In this document: positions 1 to 5,658 of the stretch, piece by piece
Layout: the number at the start of each line of letters is the position of its first letter
Position numbering within the stretch: position 1 is the first letter of the stretch
Assembly (NCBI GenBank): GCA_036794395.1
Contig: DAIRGS010000404.1
Coordinates: 1-5,839, forward strand
Length of the DNA: 5,839 nt
DNA from: DASXMX01 sp036794395
Lineage (GTDB): Bacteria > Planctomycetota > Phycisphaerae > Tepidisphaerales > Tepidisphaeraceae
Direction: 5' to 3'
Program-made: the position numbers and the translations under genes
Notes under the pieces: model-generated
Databases searched by the model: none
Told to the model about the DNA's origin: nothing
What the model saw: only the letters and a program-made list of their open reading frames with translations

Positions 1-33
1 ACCCGCTCGCGGGCAGTCGCCAATTCCGCTCGC

Positions 34-53
34 CTCCCCCGGCGTACCGGGAG
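34..53. repeat. REP-like GC-rich hairpin in leader
   Basis: A short imperfect inverted repeat: CTCCC(CC)GG pairs with CCGGGAG around a GTA-containing loop. A second small one, CCCGC-TC-GCGGG, sits at 2-13. There is no T-run after either, so an intrinsic terminator is not supported. From general familiarity, such hairpins recur between genes in planctomycete-like genomes, but this window holds only one copy, so the family assignment is inference. Confidence 0.35.
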
Positions 54-110
54 AGGGAAAAGGGTGGCCGCCGAATCTGTCACACACCCACCGCCGTTGG
101 GCGCGCGGGC

Positions 111-144
111 GATTGTTCGACAATCCCCGGTGGTGGTTTAGAAT
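111..144 (+). promoter_or_regulatory. Candidate promoter with small dyad upstream of the phosphatase gene
   Basis: A 6-bp dyad GATTGT-TCG-ACAATC (111-125) lies just upstream of a -10-like TAGAAT (139-144). The sequence 16 bp before the -10 (TTCGAC, 117-122) is a poor -35, so the dyad may instead be an operator. If the -10 is real, transcription would start about 5-10 nt before the ATG at 157. That would fit the lack of a Shine-Dalgarno and a nearly leaderless mRNA. Weak evidence only. Confidence 0.25.
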
Positions 145-156
145 GGCGGGCACGTC

Positions 157-1815
157 ATGTCGTCTATTCTGTCAGGTTCCGGGAATGCGTCGATCGGCTC
201 TTCGTTGCTGATTTCGGGGGGTGATGCGCCGCCGCAGCGGGTTGCGTTGTCACAAAAGCGGCTGGTGATCGGGCGCGAAGCCGGAACCGATCTGCAATTG
301 GACGGCAACACGGTTTCGCGCAAGCACGCGGAAATGTTCCTCGATCCGTTCGGGCGATGGTGGGTACGGGACTTGGGAAGCCGGAATGGCATTTTTATCG
401 GCGACCGGAAAGTCAACGAGTGGTCGTTGCGACCGGGCGATGTGGTGCAGGTAGGCGATTATCTTTTGACCTATGAGGGCGGGCAATCGTCAACAGCCGC
501 GAACTCGACGCTGTCGACGTTGCACACTTCGGAAGATACGGGCCAACTGCTGAGCCTTTCCGAGGTTCAATCGCCCAACATCGACGCGGCTCATCTTTCC
601 TTGCTCATCGACTTTGGCCGGCGGCTGCTGGCCATCGAATCCGACGTACAGCGCGCCGAGCAGCTTTGTGAATTGATGCTGCGGTCGGAATTCGGAGCGC
701 AGTTTTCGTTGATCCTGCGGATCGCCGAGGGGGCGGACGTGGAAGTTCTGAGCGGGCCATTCCACGCCGATGGCTCAAAAGCGAGCCCGTATATTTCGCG
801 GCGGTTGATTGAATCGGTTCGACAGACCGGCCGGCCGGCCCTGGCCAGCAGCCAGGCAACGGGCCCCGATGTCGTTAAAATGAGCCTGTACATGCCAGCG
901 ACCACGACATCAGCAGTGGCATGTCCGCTGGGCGCTACCGGCGATGGACCCATGCTTTACGCGACATTTCCGCTGGCGCGGGGAACGGCCGAGTGGCTGG
1001 CGATCGCTTCGCTGGCAGCCGAGCAGTATCGCTCCGCCGAATCGGCGTGGGTGGCCCGCCATCAGGCCCAGCTCCACGCAACCATCGAAAAGGAATTGGA
1101 ACAGGCCAGCAAACTTCAGGCAGGCCTGGTTCCCAAAAAACTTGCCTTTCCCGGCTTCGAGATCGACATTACCTTTCGACCCTGCCGGTGGGTGGGCGGG
1201 GATTATGTGGGGGCGAGGGCAATTGGTGATGGCCGGGTGCTGTTCACAGTCGCGGATGTTTGTGGCAAAGGCATGCCCGCGGCCCTGATCGCGTCATCGC
1301 TGCACACGATGCTGTTCGCGAGCTTGCGCGCCGGGGCCACGCTGTGCCAGGTGATGGACTCGCTCAACGATTATCTATGTGAATACGTTGGCTTGAACCG
1401 ATTCGTCACGATGGTGTGTTTCGTGCTCGATCCGCGGACGGGGCATTTTGAGTATTCCAATGCCGGGCACCCCCCGCCGCTGGTGCTGCGGGCGGGCCAA
1501 CCGGCCCGGCGACTGGCCGGGGGTTACAACTTTCCGTTGGGCATCGAGTCCGAACCGATCACCTGCCGGGAAGACAATCTCCAGACGGGCGAAGTTCTCG
1601 CGCTGTACACCGATGGCGTTTCGGAACTCCAAACCCCGACCGGCGACCTGCTCGCCACCGAAGGCCTGGGCGAAATCCTCGCCGAGCTGCATTCCAAACA
1701 CCCCGGCCAGCCGCTGCCCGAGCTGAACAATGCCCTGTCCGCGAAGCTGGATCATCTTCAGCAGGGGCGGTTGGCGCATGATGATATTACGCTGCTGCTG
1801 GCACGGCGGGTGTGA
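157..1815 (+). CDS. FHA-GAF-like-SpoIIE (PP2C-type) serine/threonine phosphatase
   Basis: A 552-aa cytosolic signalling protein; no signal peptide or membrane segment is visible. Residues about 35-107 form an FHA domain, with GRE (39-41), SRKHAE (54-59) and DLGSRNGIFIG (72-82), which by family knowledge binds phosphothreonine peptides. Residues about 145-295 read as a degenerate GAF-like sensor with no ligand residues I can name. A helical linker (about 296-325, with KELEQASKLQAGLVPK) resembles that of RsbU-type phosphatases. Residues about 335-552 are the SpoIIE/PPM catalytic domain: VGGDY (Asp349), DVCGKGMPAAL (Asp367), NAGHPPP (435-441), YTDGVSE (Asp486) and HDDITLL (Asp542/543). The metal-binding aspartates are present, so it should be active. 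Such enzymes usually dephosphorylate an anti-sigma-factor antagonist; no such partner or kinase is encoded here. The start is the first in-frame one after a TAG at 139-141, and it lacks a clear Shine-Dalgarno. Confidence 0.93.
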   Translation: MSSILSGSGNASIGSSLLISGGDAPPQRVALSQKRLVIGREAGTDLQLDGNTVSRKHAEMFLDPFGRWWVRDLGSRNGIFIGDRKVNEWSLRPGDVVQVGDYLLTYEGGQSSTAANSTLSTLHTSEDTGQLLSLSEVQSPNIDAAHLSLLIDFGRRLLAIESDVQRAEQLCELMLRSEFGAQFSLILRIAEGADVEVLSGPFHADGSKASPYISRRLIESVRQTGRPALASSQATGPDVVKMSLYMPATTTSAVACPLGATGDGPMLYATFPLARGTAEWLAIASLAAEQYRSAESAWVARHQAQLHATIEKELEQASKLQAGLVPKKLAFPGFEIDITFRPCRWVGGDYVGARAIGDGRVLFTVADVCGKGMPAALIASSLHTMLFASLRAGATLCQVMDSLNDYLCEYVGLNRFVTMVCFVLDPRTGHFEYSNAGHPPPLVLRAGQPARRLAGGYNFPLGIESEPITCREDNLQTGEVLALYTDGVSELQTPTGDLLATEGLGEILAELHSKHPGQPLPELNNALSAKLDHLQQGRLAHDDITLLLARRV

Positions 1816-1830
1816 TTAACCCGGACTATT

Positions 1831-1871
1831 CACCGCGGAGTCGCCGAGGACGCGGAGAATCAGACGCAGAG
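1831..1871. repeat. Degenerate GC-rich intergenic repeat
   Basis: Just after the phosphatase stop lies a purine-rich stretch in which CGCGGAG occurs at 1834-1840 and again at 1851-1857 (17-bp spacing), followed by a looser GACGCAGAG. It resembles the widespread degenerate 'CACGGAGnnnnnGAG' type of dispersed intergenic repeat seen in Planctomycetota and related phyla; that comparison is from memory. A small hairpin, GAGCC-GGAC-GGCTC, follows at 1869-1882 without a T-run. Nothing else is recognised in 1816-1964 apart from the next gene's ribosome binding site. Confidence 0.45.
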
Positions 1872-1950
1872 CCGGACGGCTCCAATGCAACTGTGGATTC
1901 AAGCGTTCGGGAGCCCCACCCCAAAAGATGTGCGTACGGTAGGTCTTTTT

Positions 1951-1959
1951 AGGGAAAGG
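1951..1959 (+). promoter_or_regulatory. Purine-rich ribosome binding site for the 1965 gene
   Basis: AGGGAAAGG lies 5 nt before the ATG at 1965. It supports that start over any other in-frame codon, and it is one of the clearer Shine-Dalgarno-like sites in this window. Confidence 0.5.
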
Positions 1960-1964
1960 CAACG

Positions 1965-2393
1965 ATGGAATTGTGGCTTTCCGCCGAAATTCAACATGAT
2001 GTGTCAGAGGAGCACCGCCAGATCGCCAATCAGATTGAGCCAACGATCAACAATCGGTTGTCATCCGATTATGGTCCGTCAGTGGTCGAGTGGGCGCTGA
2101 TAACCATCCTGCGGCCGCGGATACCTAAAGGGTGGGGGGAGGTCTGGCGGTACCACCGCGCCCGGAAGGTGGCTGAGTTTCGGTTGATCATCGATCACAA
2201 CGAGTTCAAACGTGCCGATCGTTCGAAGCAGCGCTCGATGTTGTTGGCTTCGATCTTCCGATCGATGGATATTTTTCCGTTCTTGGAAGTGGCGGGTTTT
2301 GACTTGGACCGATTCCGTCGGGATGTCCAAGCCATTGCGCTTTCCGAAGGCTGGAAAGTCGCTGGAGAGGACCAAAAGGATCAGGAACAATGA
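1965..2393 (+). CDS. Small cytosolic protein resembling Imm44-family immunity proteins
   Basis: A 142-aa acidic/basic-rich soluble protein with no signal peptide or membrane segment. It opens with MELWLSAEIQHDV, then a helical region, EWALITILRP (about 43-52), a W-R-Y-H segment, AEFRLIIDHNEFKRAD (about 70-85), a helix with SIFRSMDIF (about 96-104) and a C-terminal FDLDRFRRDV helix. From memory this order (M-x-x-WLS-x-E near the N-terminus; a central EFRLKIDxxxFK-like strand; a helix ending in L-x-RSI/M) matches Imm44-type proteins, which neutralise polymorphic toxins made by neighbouring genes. That assignment is recall-based and should be treated as probable at best. No toxin gene is within the window, so it would be an orphan or solitary immunity gene. 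A good ribosome binding site precedes the ATG. The alternative is a conserved hypothetical of unknown role. Confidence 0.75.
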   Translation: MELWLSAEIQHDVSEEHRQIANQIEPTINNRLSSDYGPSVVEWALITILRPRIPKGWGEVWRYHRARKVAEFRLIIDHNEFKRADRSKQRSMLLASIFRSMDIFPFLEVAGFDLDRFRRDVQAIALSEGWKVAGEDQKDQEQ

Positions 2394-2415
2394 ACCACAC
2401 TACACCAGATCAACG

Positions 2416-2491
2416 GAATGCCTTAACGGGGAATGCCTTAACGGGACAGCTCTGAATGCCTTAACGGTGAATGCCTTAACGGGACAGCTCT
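2416..2491. repeat. Two tandem 38-bp units, each holding two GAATGCCTTAACGGG copies
   Basis: The 15-mer GAATGCCTTAACGGG occurs at 2416-2430, 2431-2445 and 2469-2483, and with a final T at 2454-2468. After each pair comes ACAGCTCT. The higher-order unit is therefore 38 bp, repeated at 2416-2453 and 2454-2491 with a single difference. It sits 22 nt after the stop of the Imm44-like gene. It is not CRISPR-like because there are no unique spacers. Confidence 0.9.
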
Positions 2492-2534
2492 GAATTTCAC
2501 CTTCTATCTCTGCGAAATTCAGAGCCGTCCCGTT
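2478..2534. repeat. 21-bp inverted repeat (hairpin) with 15-nt loop
   Basis: AACGGGACAGCTCTGAATTTC (arm 2478-2498, one base longer than the usual quotation length, given here as AACGGGACAG + CTCTGAATTTC) pairs with 2514-2534 with one mismatch. The loop is 2499-2513. Homology between the arms extends to 33 nt (2468-2500 against 2512-2544 reversed) with more mismatches. A T-rich stretch, TTTATGTTTT, follows on the + strand, so it could also end transcription of the upstream gene, but the T-run is interrupted. Confidence 0.85.
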
Positions 2535-2560
2535 TATGTTTTCCGTCCCGTTTATGTTTT
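2525..2560. repeat. Two tandem 18-bp repeats
   Basis: CCGTCCCGTTTATGTTTT occurs at 2525-2542 and again, identically, at 2543-2560. Read on the other strand, each unit contains AACGGGACGG, the diverged partner of the AACGGGACAG core in the 38-bp units to the left. Both sides of the hairpin are thus independently duplicated, with different flanks (GAATGCCTT on the left, AAAACATA on the right). Confidence 0.9.
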
Positions 2561-2712
2561 CCAGCGCGGCGCGATCGATCCGGAGGGCACCCAGTCCGCC
2601 GCCGCCTGACATCAGCCAGCTCCGCGTCGAGGGAGGGTCAGCACCAATATTGGCCATCGGGATCACGCGGCCCCTCTCTCATCGCGTTCTCACACTTTCT
2701 GGCGGAAATCGC

Positions 2713-2718
2713 TATACT
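2713..2718 (+). promoter_or_regulatory. Candidate -10 element for the PEP-CTERM array
   Basis: TATACT matches the sigma-70 -10 consensus at five of six positions. No good -35 lies 16-18 bp upstream (the sequence there is about TCACAC), so it would be a weak or activator-dependent promoter. It is placed about 57 nt before the first array gene. Confidence 0.3.
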
Positions 2719-2774
2719 TATGGAGCAAACATGATCGGCGGTTCGCGTTAGCAGCCTTTAACCGTGGGGTTGTC

Positions 2775-3479
2775 ATGATCGGGTTTCGCCTTCAAAGCAT
2801 AGCGGTGATGGTGGCCGCAACTTCGGTTCTCCTTTCTTTTCTCGCGGAGCGCGCCGAGGCAGCGCACTCGGCCGTCGGTATCGAGAGCCACGATGGGCTT
2901 TATAATGGGTTCGCCGGCACACCCACGCCACCGAGTAATGAACTTCTCAATATCGTCGGTGGAACCCCGGCCTATCTGAATGCAATCATCGGCGCCCCCT
3001 ATGCAGGCACCGTCGCTACAAACTCCCTCGGAAGCGGAGCGACATATTTGGTTGGACTAGCGATACACATCGCTGACGACACCGGCCCATCCCACTCGTT
3101 GTCGCTGTTGAATGATCCGGCCCTGAACGATATTCTTTTCGATCTTCACCATTCGGTTTTCGCCGGCGATTTCACGGTCACCGCGTACGCATATGGCAAT
3201 GCTCCATCGCAGTACAGCCAGATGGAGGCGGTGCTGTCGGCGGGAGAGGCCGCCAACGGCGGCCAGCCGTTCGATCTGCTGTTCGTGGGAACCGATACCG
3301 CATTTCAGTTCAAACCCGCGAAATTGTGGTCGTTCGGTTTCTCCAGCGAGATCGGGAATTTGGACGGGATCACGGCTTTGAGTGTCACCGACATCGGCAT
3401 CGTGCCGGAGCCGACGGGCGTGGCGATGCTGGGGATGTTGGCCGCACCCGCGTTACTGGCGCGGCGACGCCGATGGTAG
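2775..3479 (+). CDS. Exported PEP-CTERM protein, array copy 1
   Basis: A 234-aa protein. Residues 1-29 form a signal peptide: a short basic start, a hydrophobic core (about 8-23) and a likely cut after Ala27-Glu28-Ala29. The C-terminus is a PEP-CTERM tail: Pro-Glu-Pro at 211-213, a hydrophobic segment 215-229, then four arginines and Trp234. By family knowledge such tails are recognised by an exosortase, which cleaves and anchors or releases the protein at the cell surface. The body (about 30-205) is not a domain I can name; it is probably mostly beta strand. It shares with copies 2 and 3 the motifs YLNAI, HIAD, GPSHS, LNDPAL, GNAPSQY, AGE, NGGQPFDLL, VGTD, WSF and GNLDGITAL. GGGG at 2766-2769 is a weak Shine-Dalgarno. 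This is the most diverged intact copy, and its downstream spacer is unlike the other two. Confidence 0.88.
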   Translation: MIGFRLQSIAVMVAATSVLLSFLAERAEAAHSAVGIESHDGLYNGFAGTPTPPSNELLNIVGGTPAYLNAIIGAPYAGTVATNSLGSGATYLVGLAIHIADDTGPSHSLSLLNDPALNDILFDLHHSVFAGDFTVTAYAYGNAPSQYSQMEAVLSAGEAANGGQPFDLLFVGTDTAFQFKPAKLWSFGFSSEIGNLDGITALSVTDIGIVPEPTGVAMLGMLAAPALLARRRRW

Positions 3480-3491
3480 ACGTCGTCCTAT

Positions 3492-3515
3492 CGGCGAAGA
3501 ACATCGGATTCGCCG
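3492..3515. repeat. Hairpin and nearby direct repeat after copy 1
   Basis: CGGCGAA (3492-3498) pairs perfectly with TTCGCCG (3509-3515) around a 10-nt loop, 13 nt after the copy-1 stop. CGGATTCGCC occurs at 3505-3514 and again at 3521-3530. No T-run follows, so a terminator is only a possibility. Nothing else is recognised in the 151-bp spacer. Confidence 0.45.
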
Positions 3516-3630
3516 CGCGCCGGATTCGCCATTACGTGGTCGCTTATCATCGCGAGTTGGGAAGAATGGATATGGGTTTTCTTGAGCGATGCAGGCCGTT
3601 GGCGACGGTCGTAATGGTGAGCGCAGAATC

Positions 3631-4338
3631 ATGAGATTTCGTCCATCGATATTTGAGGGGATCATTGCAACCGCATTGATGATTATTTCGGTATGCGCCA
3701 ATCGGGCAAATGCCGCGACGCATTCTGCCGTCGCGTTCGTCACGGGCGATGCGGTGTACCTCGGATTCGTCGGTACGAGCAATCCGACGCCACTGGTCAA
3801 CGAAAAGATCTTCATCGGCGACGGGGTCCCCGGCTACTTGAACGCAATTAGCCGTGCCCAGTCCTCCGGCGTCGTGATCGCCAACTCCCGCGGCAAAGGG
3901 GCGACCTACTACGCGGGGGTAGCCCTTCACGTCGCCGATGACGCCGGACCATCGCACTCGATATCACAGCTCAATGACCCTGCGCTGGCCGATCTGGTTC
4001 TGGATCTGAATCAGTCCAGTGCGGGCGATTTCACACTCCTGGCGTTCGACTATGCAAACGCGCCATCACAGTATGCGCCGCAAATTGCGGCGCTGAGCGC
4101 TGGCGAATCCGCCTATGGCGGACAGCCATTCGACCTGCTGCTGGTTGGAACTGATAACTTTAACCAAGTACAGAATGCCAAATACTGGTCGTTTGACTTC
4201 TCCCACGAGGTGGGCAACCTGGACGGAATCACTGCATTGAATTTCACCGACATCGGAATCGTCCCAGAGCCGACCGGGTTGGCGATGTTGGGGGTGTTGG
4301 CTGCGCCGCCAATACTGGCGCGGAGACGACGCATATGA
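3631..4338 (+). CDS. Exported PEP-CTERM protein, array copy 2
   Basis: A 235-aa protein. I prefer the ATG at 3631 over the in-frame ATG at 3589 for two reasons: it puts the basic residues (MRFR) directly before the hydrophobic core, and it gives a length matching copy 1 (234 aa). Residues 1-28 are the signal peptide (core about 9-22, probable cut after Ala26-Asn27-Ala28). The mature part begins AATHSAV. Pro-Glu-Pro is at 212-214, the hydrophobic tail segment at 216-230, and four arginines at 231-234. The body is roughly 75% identical (eye estimate) to copy 3 and less so to copy 1. No catalytic motif is recognised. The stop codon overlaps an ATG (ATGA at 4335-4338), which opens a small reading frame in the spacer. 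The Shine-Dalgarno is weak (GGTGAG at 3616-3621). Confidence 0.88.
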   Translation: MRFRPSIFEGIIATALMIISVCANRANAATHSAVAFVTGDAVYLGFVGTSNPTPLVNEKIFIGDGVPGYLNAISRAQSSGVVIANSRGKGATYYAGVALHVADDAGPSHSISQLNDPALADLVLDLNQSSAGDFTLLAFDYANAPSQYAPQIAALSAGESAYGGQPFDLLLVGTDNFNQVQNAKYWSFDFSHEVGNLDGITALNFTDIGIVPEPTGLAMLGVLAAPPILARRRRI

Positions 4339-4500
4339 AGCGAACCGTTATACGCGATCCGGATGCACTCGCCCGTGCGTTCAGGACAGCCCGCATGATC
4401 CCGAAGGCACTTGGGAAACCTCCTCATCGTGTTATCACGTTGGTGCGGTACAAGCCGTTCGGGAATGGCTCGGCGTGCTTTGACTTTTGGGGATCGGGAC
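4339..4500 (+). repeat. Duplicated spacer, unit A (between copies 2 and 3)
   Basis: This 162-bp spacer is nearly the same as that at 5224-5385. By hand alignment I count about 7 substitutions and 4 single-base indels over some 170 aligned positions, including the flanking stop and start codons. It contains a small hairpin, CCC-g-AAG around GCA with CTTGGG (4400-4415), then ACCTCCT (4418-4424), and ends in TTTTGGGGATCGGGAC just before the ATG of copy 3. It also holds most of a 66-codon open frame (4335-4535, MKRTVIRDPDALARAF...). Its high conservation compared with the genes it separates suggests recent duplication or a functional leader. Confidence 0.9.
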
Positions 4501-5223
4501 ATGACCTCGACCGGCGCACATGCCAGAGTTATTGAAGAACGCGTTGCTACGGTTGTCGCATTCACTTTGGCAATCCTTTGTGTTAACGCAGGGAGAGCCG
4601 AAGCCGCGCATTCCGCCGACGCCTTCGTCACACATGATGCCGTCTATTCTGGATTCGTCGGTACAAGTAATCCCGCGCCTCTTGCCAATGAAAAAATCTT
4701 CATTGGGAATGGAGTTCCTGGCTACTTGAATGCGATCAGCGGTCCTCAAACGTCCGGCGTCGTGATTGCCAACGACCTTGGACCGGGGACGACATACTTC
4801 GCCGGCGTCGCCATCCACATCGCGGATAACGCCGGCCCATCCCACTCGCTTTCGCAGCTGAATGATCCGGCACTAGCCGATCTTGTTCTCGATCTGAGCC
4901 AGTTGAGTGCACGCGATTCCCCGCTTGCAACGTTCGCCTTTGGCAACGCGCCATCCCAATACGCACCCGAGATCGCCGCGCTGACCGCGGGCGAATCGGC
5001 CAACGGCGGCCAACCGTTCGACCTGCTGTTCGTGGGAACCGATAGCTCCGGTGTACGACTTGCCAAATACTGGTCGTTTGACTTTTCCCACGAGGTGGGC
5101 AACCTGGACGGAATCACTGCATTGAATTTCACCGACATCGGAATCGTCCCGGAGCCGACAGGGTTGGCGGTGCTGGGTATCCTGACCGCACCCGCGTTAC
5201 TAGCGCGGCGGCGACGCAAATGA
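4501..5223 (+). CDS. Exported PEP-CTERM protein, array copy 3
   Basis: A 240-aa protein. The ATG at 4501 is chosen because the same ATG and its upstream GGGGATCGGGAC are preserved before the broken fourth copy. The in-frame TTG at 4411 and ATG at 4465 would add a long charged N-terminus, and the ATG is not kept in copy 4. Residues 1-35 are a signal peptide with a longer start (MTSTGAHARVIEER), a hydrophobic core (about 15-29) and a probable cut after Ala33-Glu34-Ala35. Pro-Glu-Pro is at 217-219, followed by a hydrophobic segment and four arginines (236-239). The body carries all array motifs. Bases 5061-5150 differ from the matching 90 bases of copy 2 at only one position, far more alike than the rest of the gene. 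Confidence 0.88.
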   Translation: MTSTGAHARVIEERVATVVAFTLAILCVNAGRAEAAHSADAFVTHDAVYSGFVGTSNPAPLANEKIFIGNGVPGYLNAISGPQTSGVVIANDLGPGTTYFAGVAIHIADNAGPSHSLSQLNDPALADLVLDLSQLSARDSPLATFAFGNAPSQYAPEIAALTAGESANGGQPFDLLFVGTDSSGVRLAKYWSFDFSHEVGNLDGITALNFTDIGIVPEPTGLAVLGILTAPALLARRRRK

Positions 5224-5385
5224 AGCGATCCGTTATTCGCGATCCGGATGCACTCGCCCGTGCGTTCAGGACGGCCGCATGATCCCGAAGGCATCTTGGG
5301 AAACCTCCTCGTCGCGTTATCACGTTGGTGCGGTACAAGCCGTTCCGGGAAGGATCGGCTTGCTTTGACTTTTGGGGATCGGGAC
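5224..5385 (+). repeat. Duplicated spacer, unit B (between copy 3 and the broken copy 4)
   Basis: Second copy of the spacer at 4339-4500, offset by exactly 885 bp. The small hairpin is kept, and the one inserted base falls in its loop (GCA becomes GCAT), leaving the stem intact. ACCTCCT and the GGGGATCGGGAC-ATG junction are unchanged. The small reading frame seen in unit A opens the same way (ATG overlapping the stop of copy 3) but is broken after about 20 codons by a lost base, then restored by a gained base. Confidence 0.9.
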
Positions 5386-5658
5386 ATGACCTCGGCCGCG
5401 AGTTTTCATCGTACTGCCTGCCGCCGATTGCATTCATTGGCGCGGCGACGGCCTCTTGGTTCGCGTTCTGCGAAACAGGTTTTCGCGGCGGTCGCAATGG
5501 CAAGTGCGTTCGGCCTGGTCAATGACCGCGCCACGGCTGCTCCGGCTTACGTCCCCTTCGTAGCTGTAGGCCATGACGGTGGCTTAGTCTCCGGTCACTA
5601 TACAGGCACCAACGCAAAGGGGGTCAACACGCAAAGGGGGTCAACGCTTGACATTTGA
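5386..5658 (+). pseudogene. Truncated fourth PEP-CTERM-array gene, cut by a palindrome
   Basis: The frame opens with the same start region as copy 3 (MTS...). It has a long basic start (about 1-30), a hydrophobic core (about 31-46) and a likely signal-peptide cut after Ala49-Thr50-Ala51. The exported part begins APAYVPFVAVGHDGGLVSG, which lines up with AHSADAFVTHDAVYSGFVG of copy 3 and with the SHDGLYNGFAG of copy 1. After codon 75 the frame enters the palindrome (5611) and ends at a TGA inside it (5656-5658). The 150-odd residues holding the rest of the domain and the PEP-CTERM tail are missing, and nothing resembling them follows the palindrome. The coding part diverges sharply from copy 3 within a few codons of the start, although the upstream spacer is nearly identical. 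Any product would be a short exported fragment. Confidence 0.75.

Larger units (their letters stand above)
2394..2774 (+). other. Non-coding interval: repeat block plus leader of the first PEP-CTERM gene
   Basis: These 381 bases hold no supportable gene of normal size. 2416-2562 is occupied by direct and inverted repeats, listed separately. 2563-2700 shows only a 10-bp palindrome, CCAATATTGG (2644-2653). 2713-2774 carries a TATACT -10-like hexamer, a 6-codon mini-ORF (2731-2751) and the start of the downstream gene. Confidence 0.7.

Noticed and set aside
1375..1779. 134-codon - strand frame inside the phosphatase gene
   Set aside because: It overlaps conserved catalytic motifs of the + strand gene; a GC-rich codon shadow.
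1869..1882. Intrinsic terminator after the phosphatase gene
   Set aside because: The hairpin stem is only 5 bp and no T-run follows.
2416..2562. CRISPR array
   Set aside because: Units are directly adjacent, without unique spacers of even length, and the right half is inverted relative to the left.
3589..3630. Upstream ATG start for copy 2 (14 extra residues)
   Set aside because: It would place charged residues (GDGRNGERR) before the signal peptide and make the protein longer than copy 1 for no gain.
3453..3957. - strand open frames across copy 1 end and copy 2
   Set aside because: They overlap the signal peptide and domain of copy 2, have no ribosome site, and match no recognisable protein.
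4746..5387. Long open frame on the - strand opposite copy 3 and the spacer, with AGGAGG before an internal ATG near 5297
   Set aside because: It lies antisense to a well-supported gene with matching paralogues. Its peptide is rich in Arg/Ser/Pro, as expected of a shadow frame. The equivalent ATG in the other spacer is a GTG followed by an early stop.
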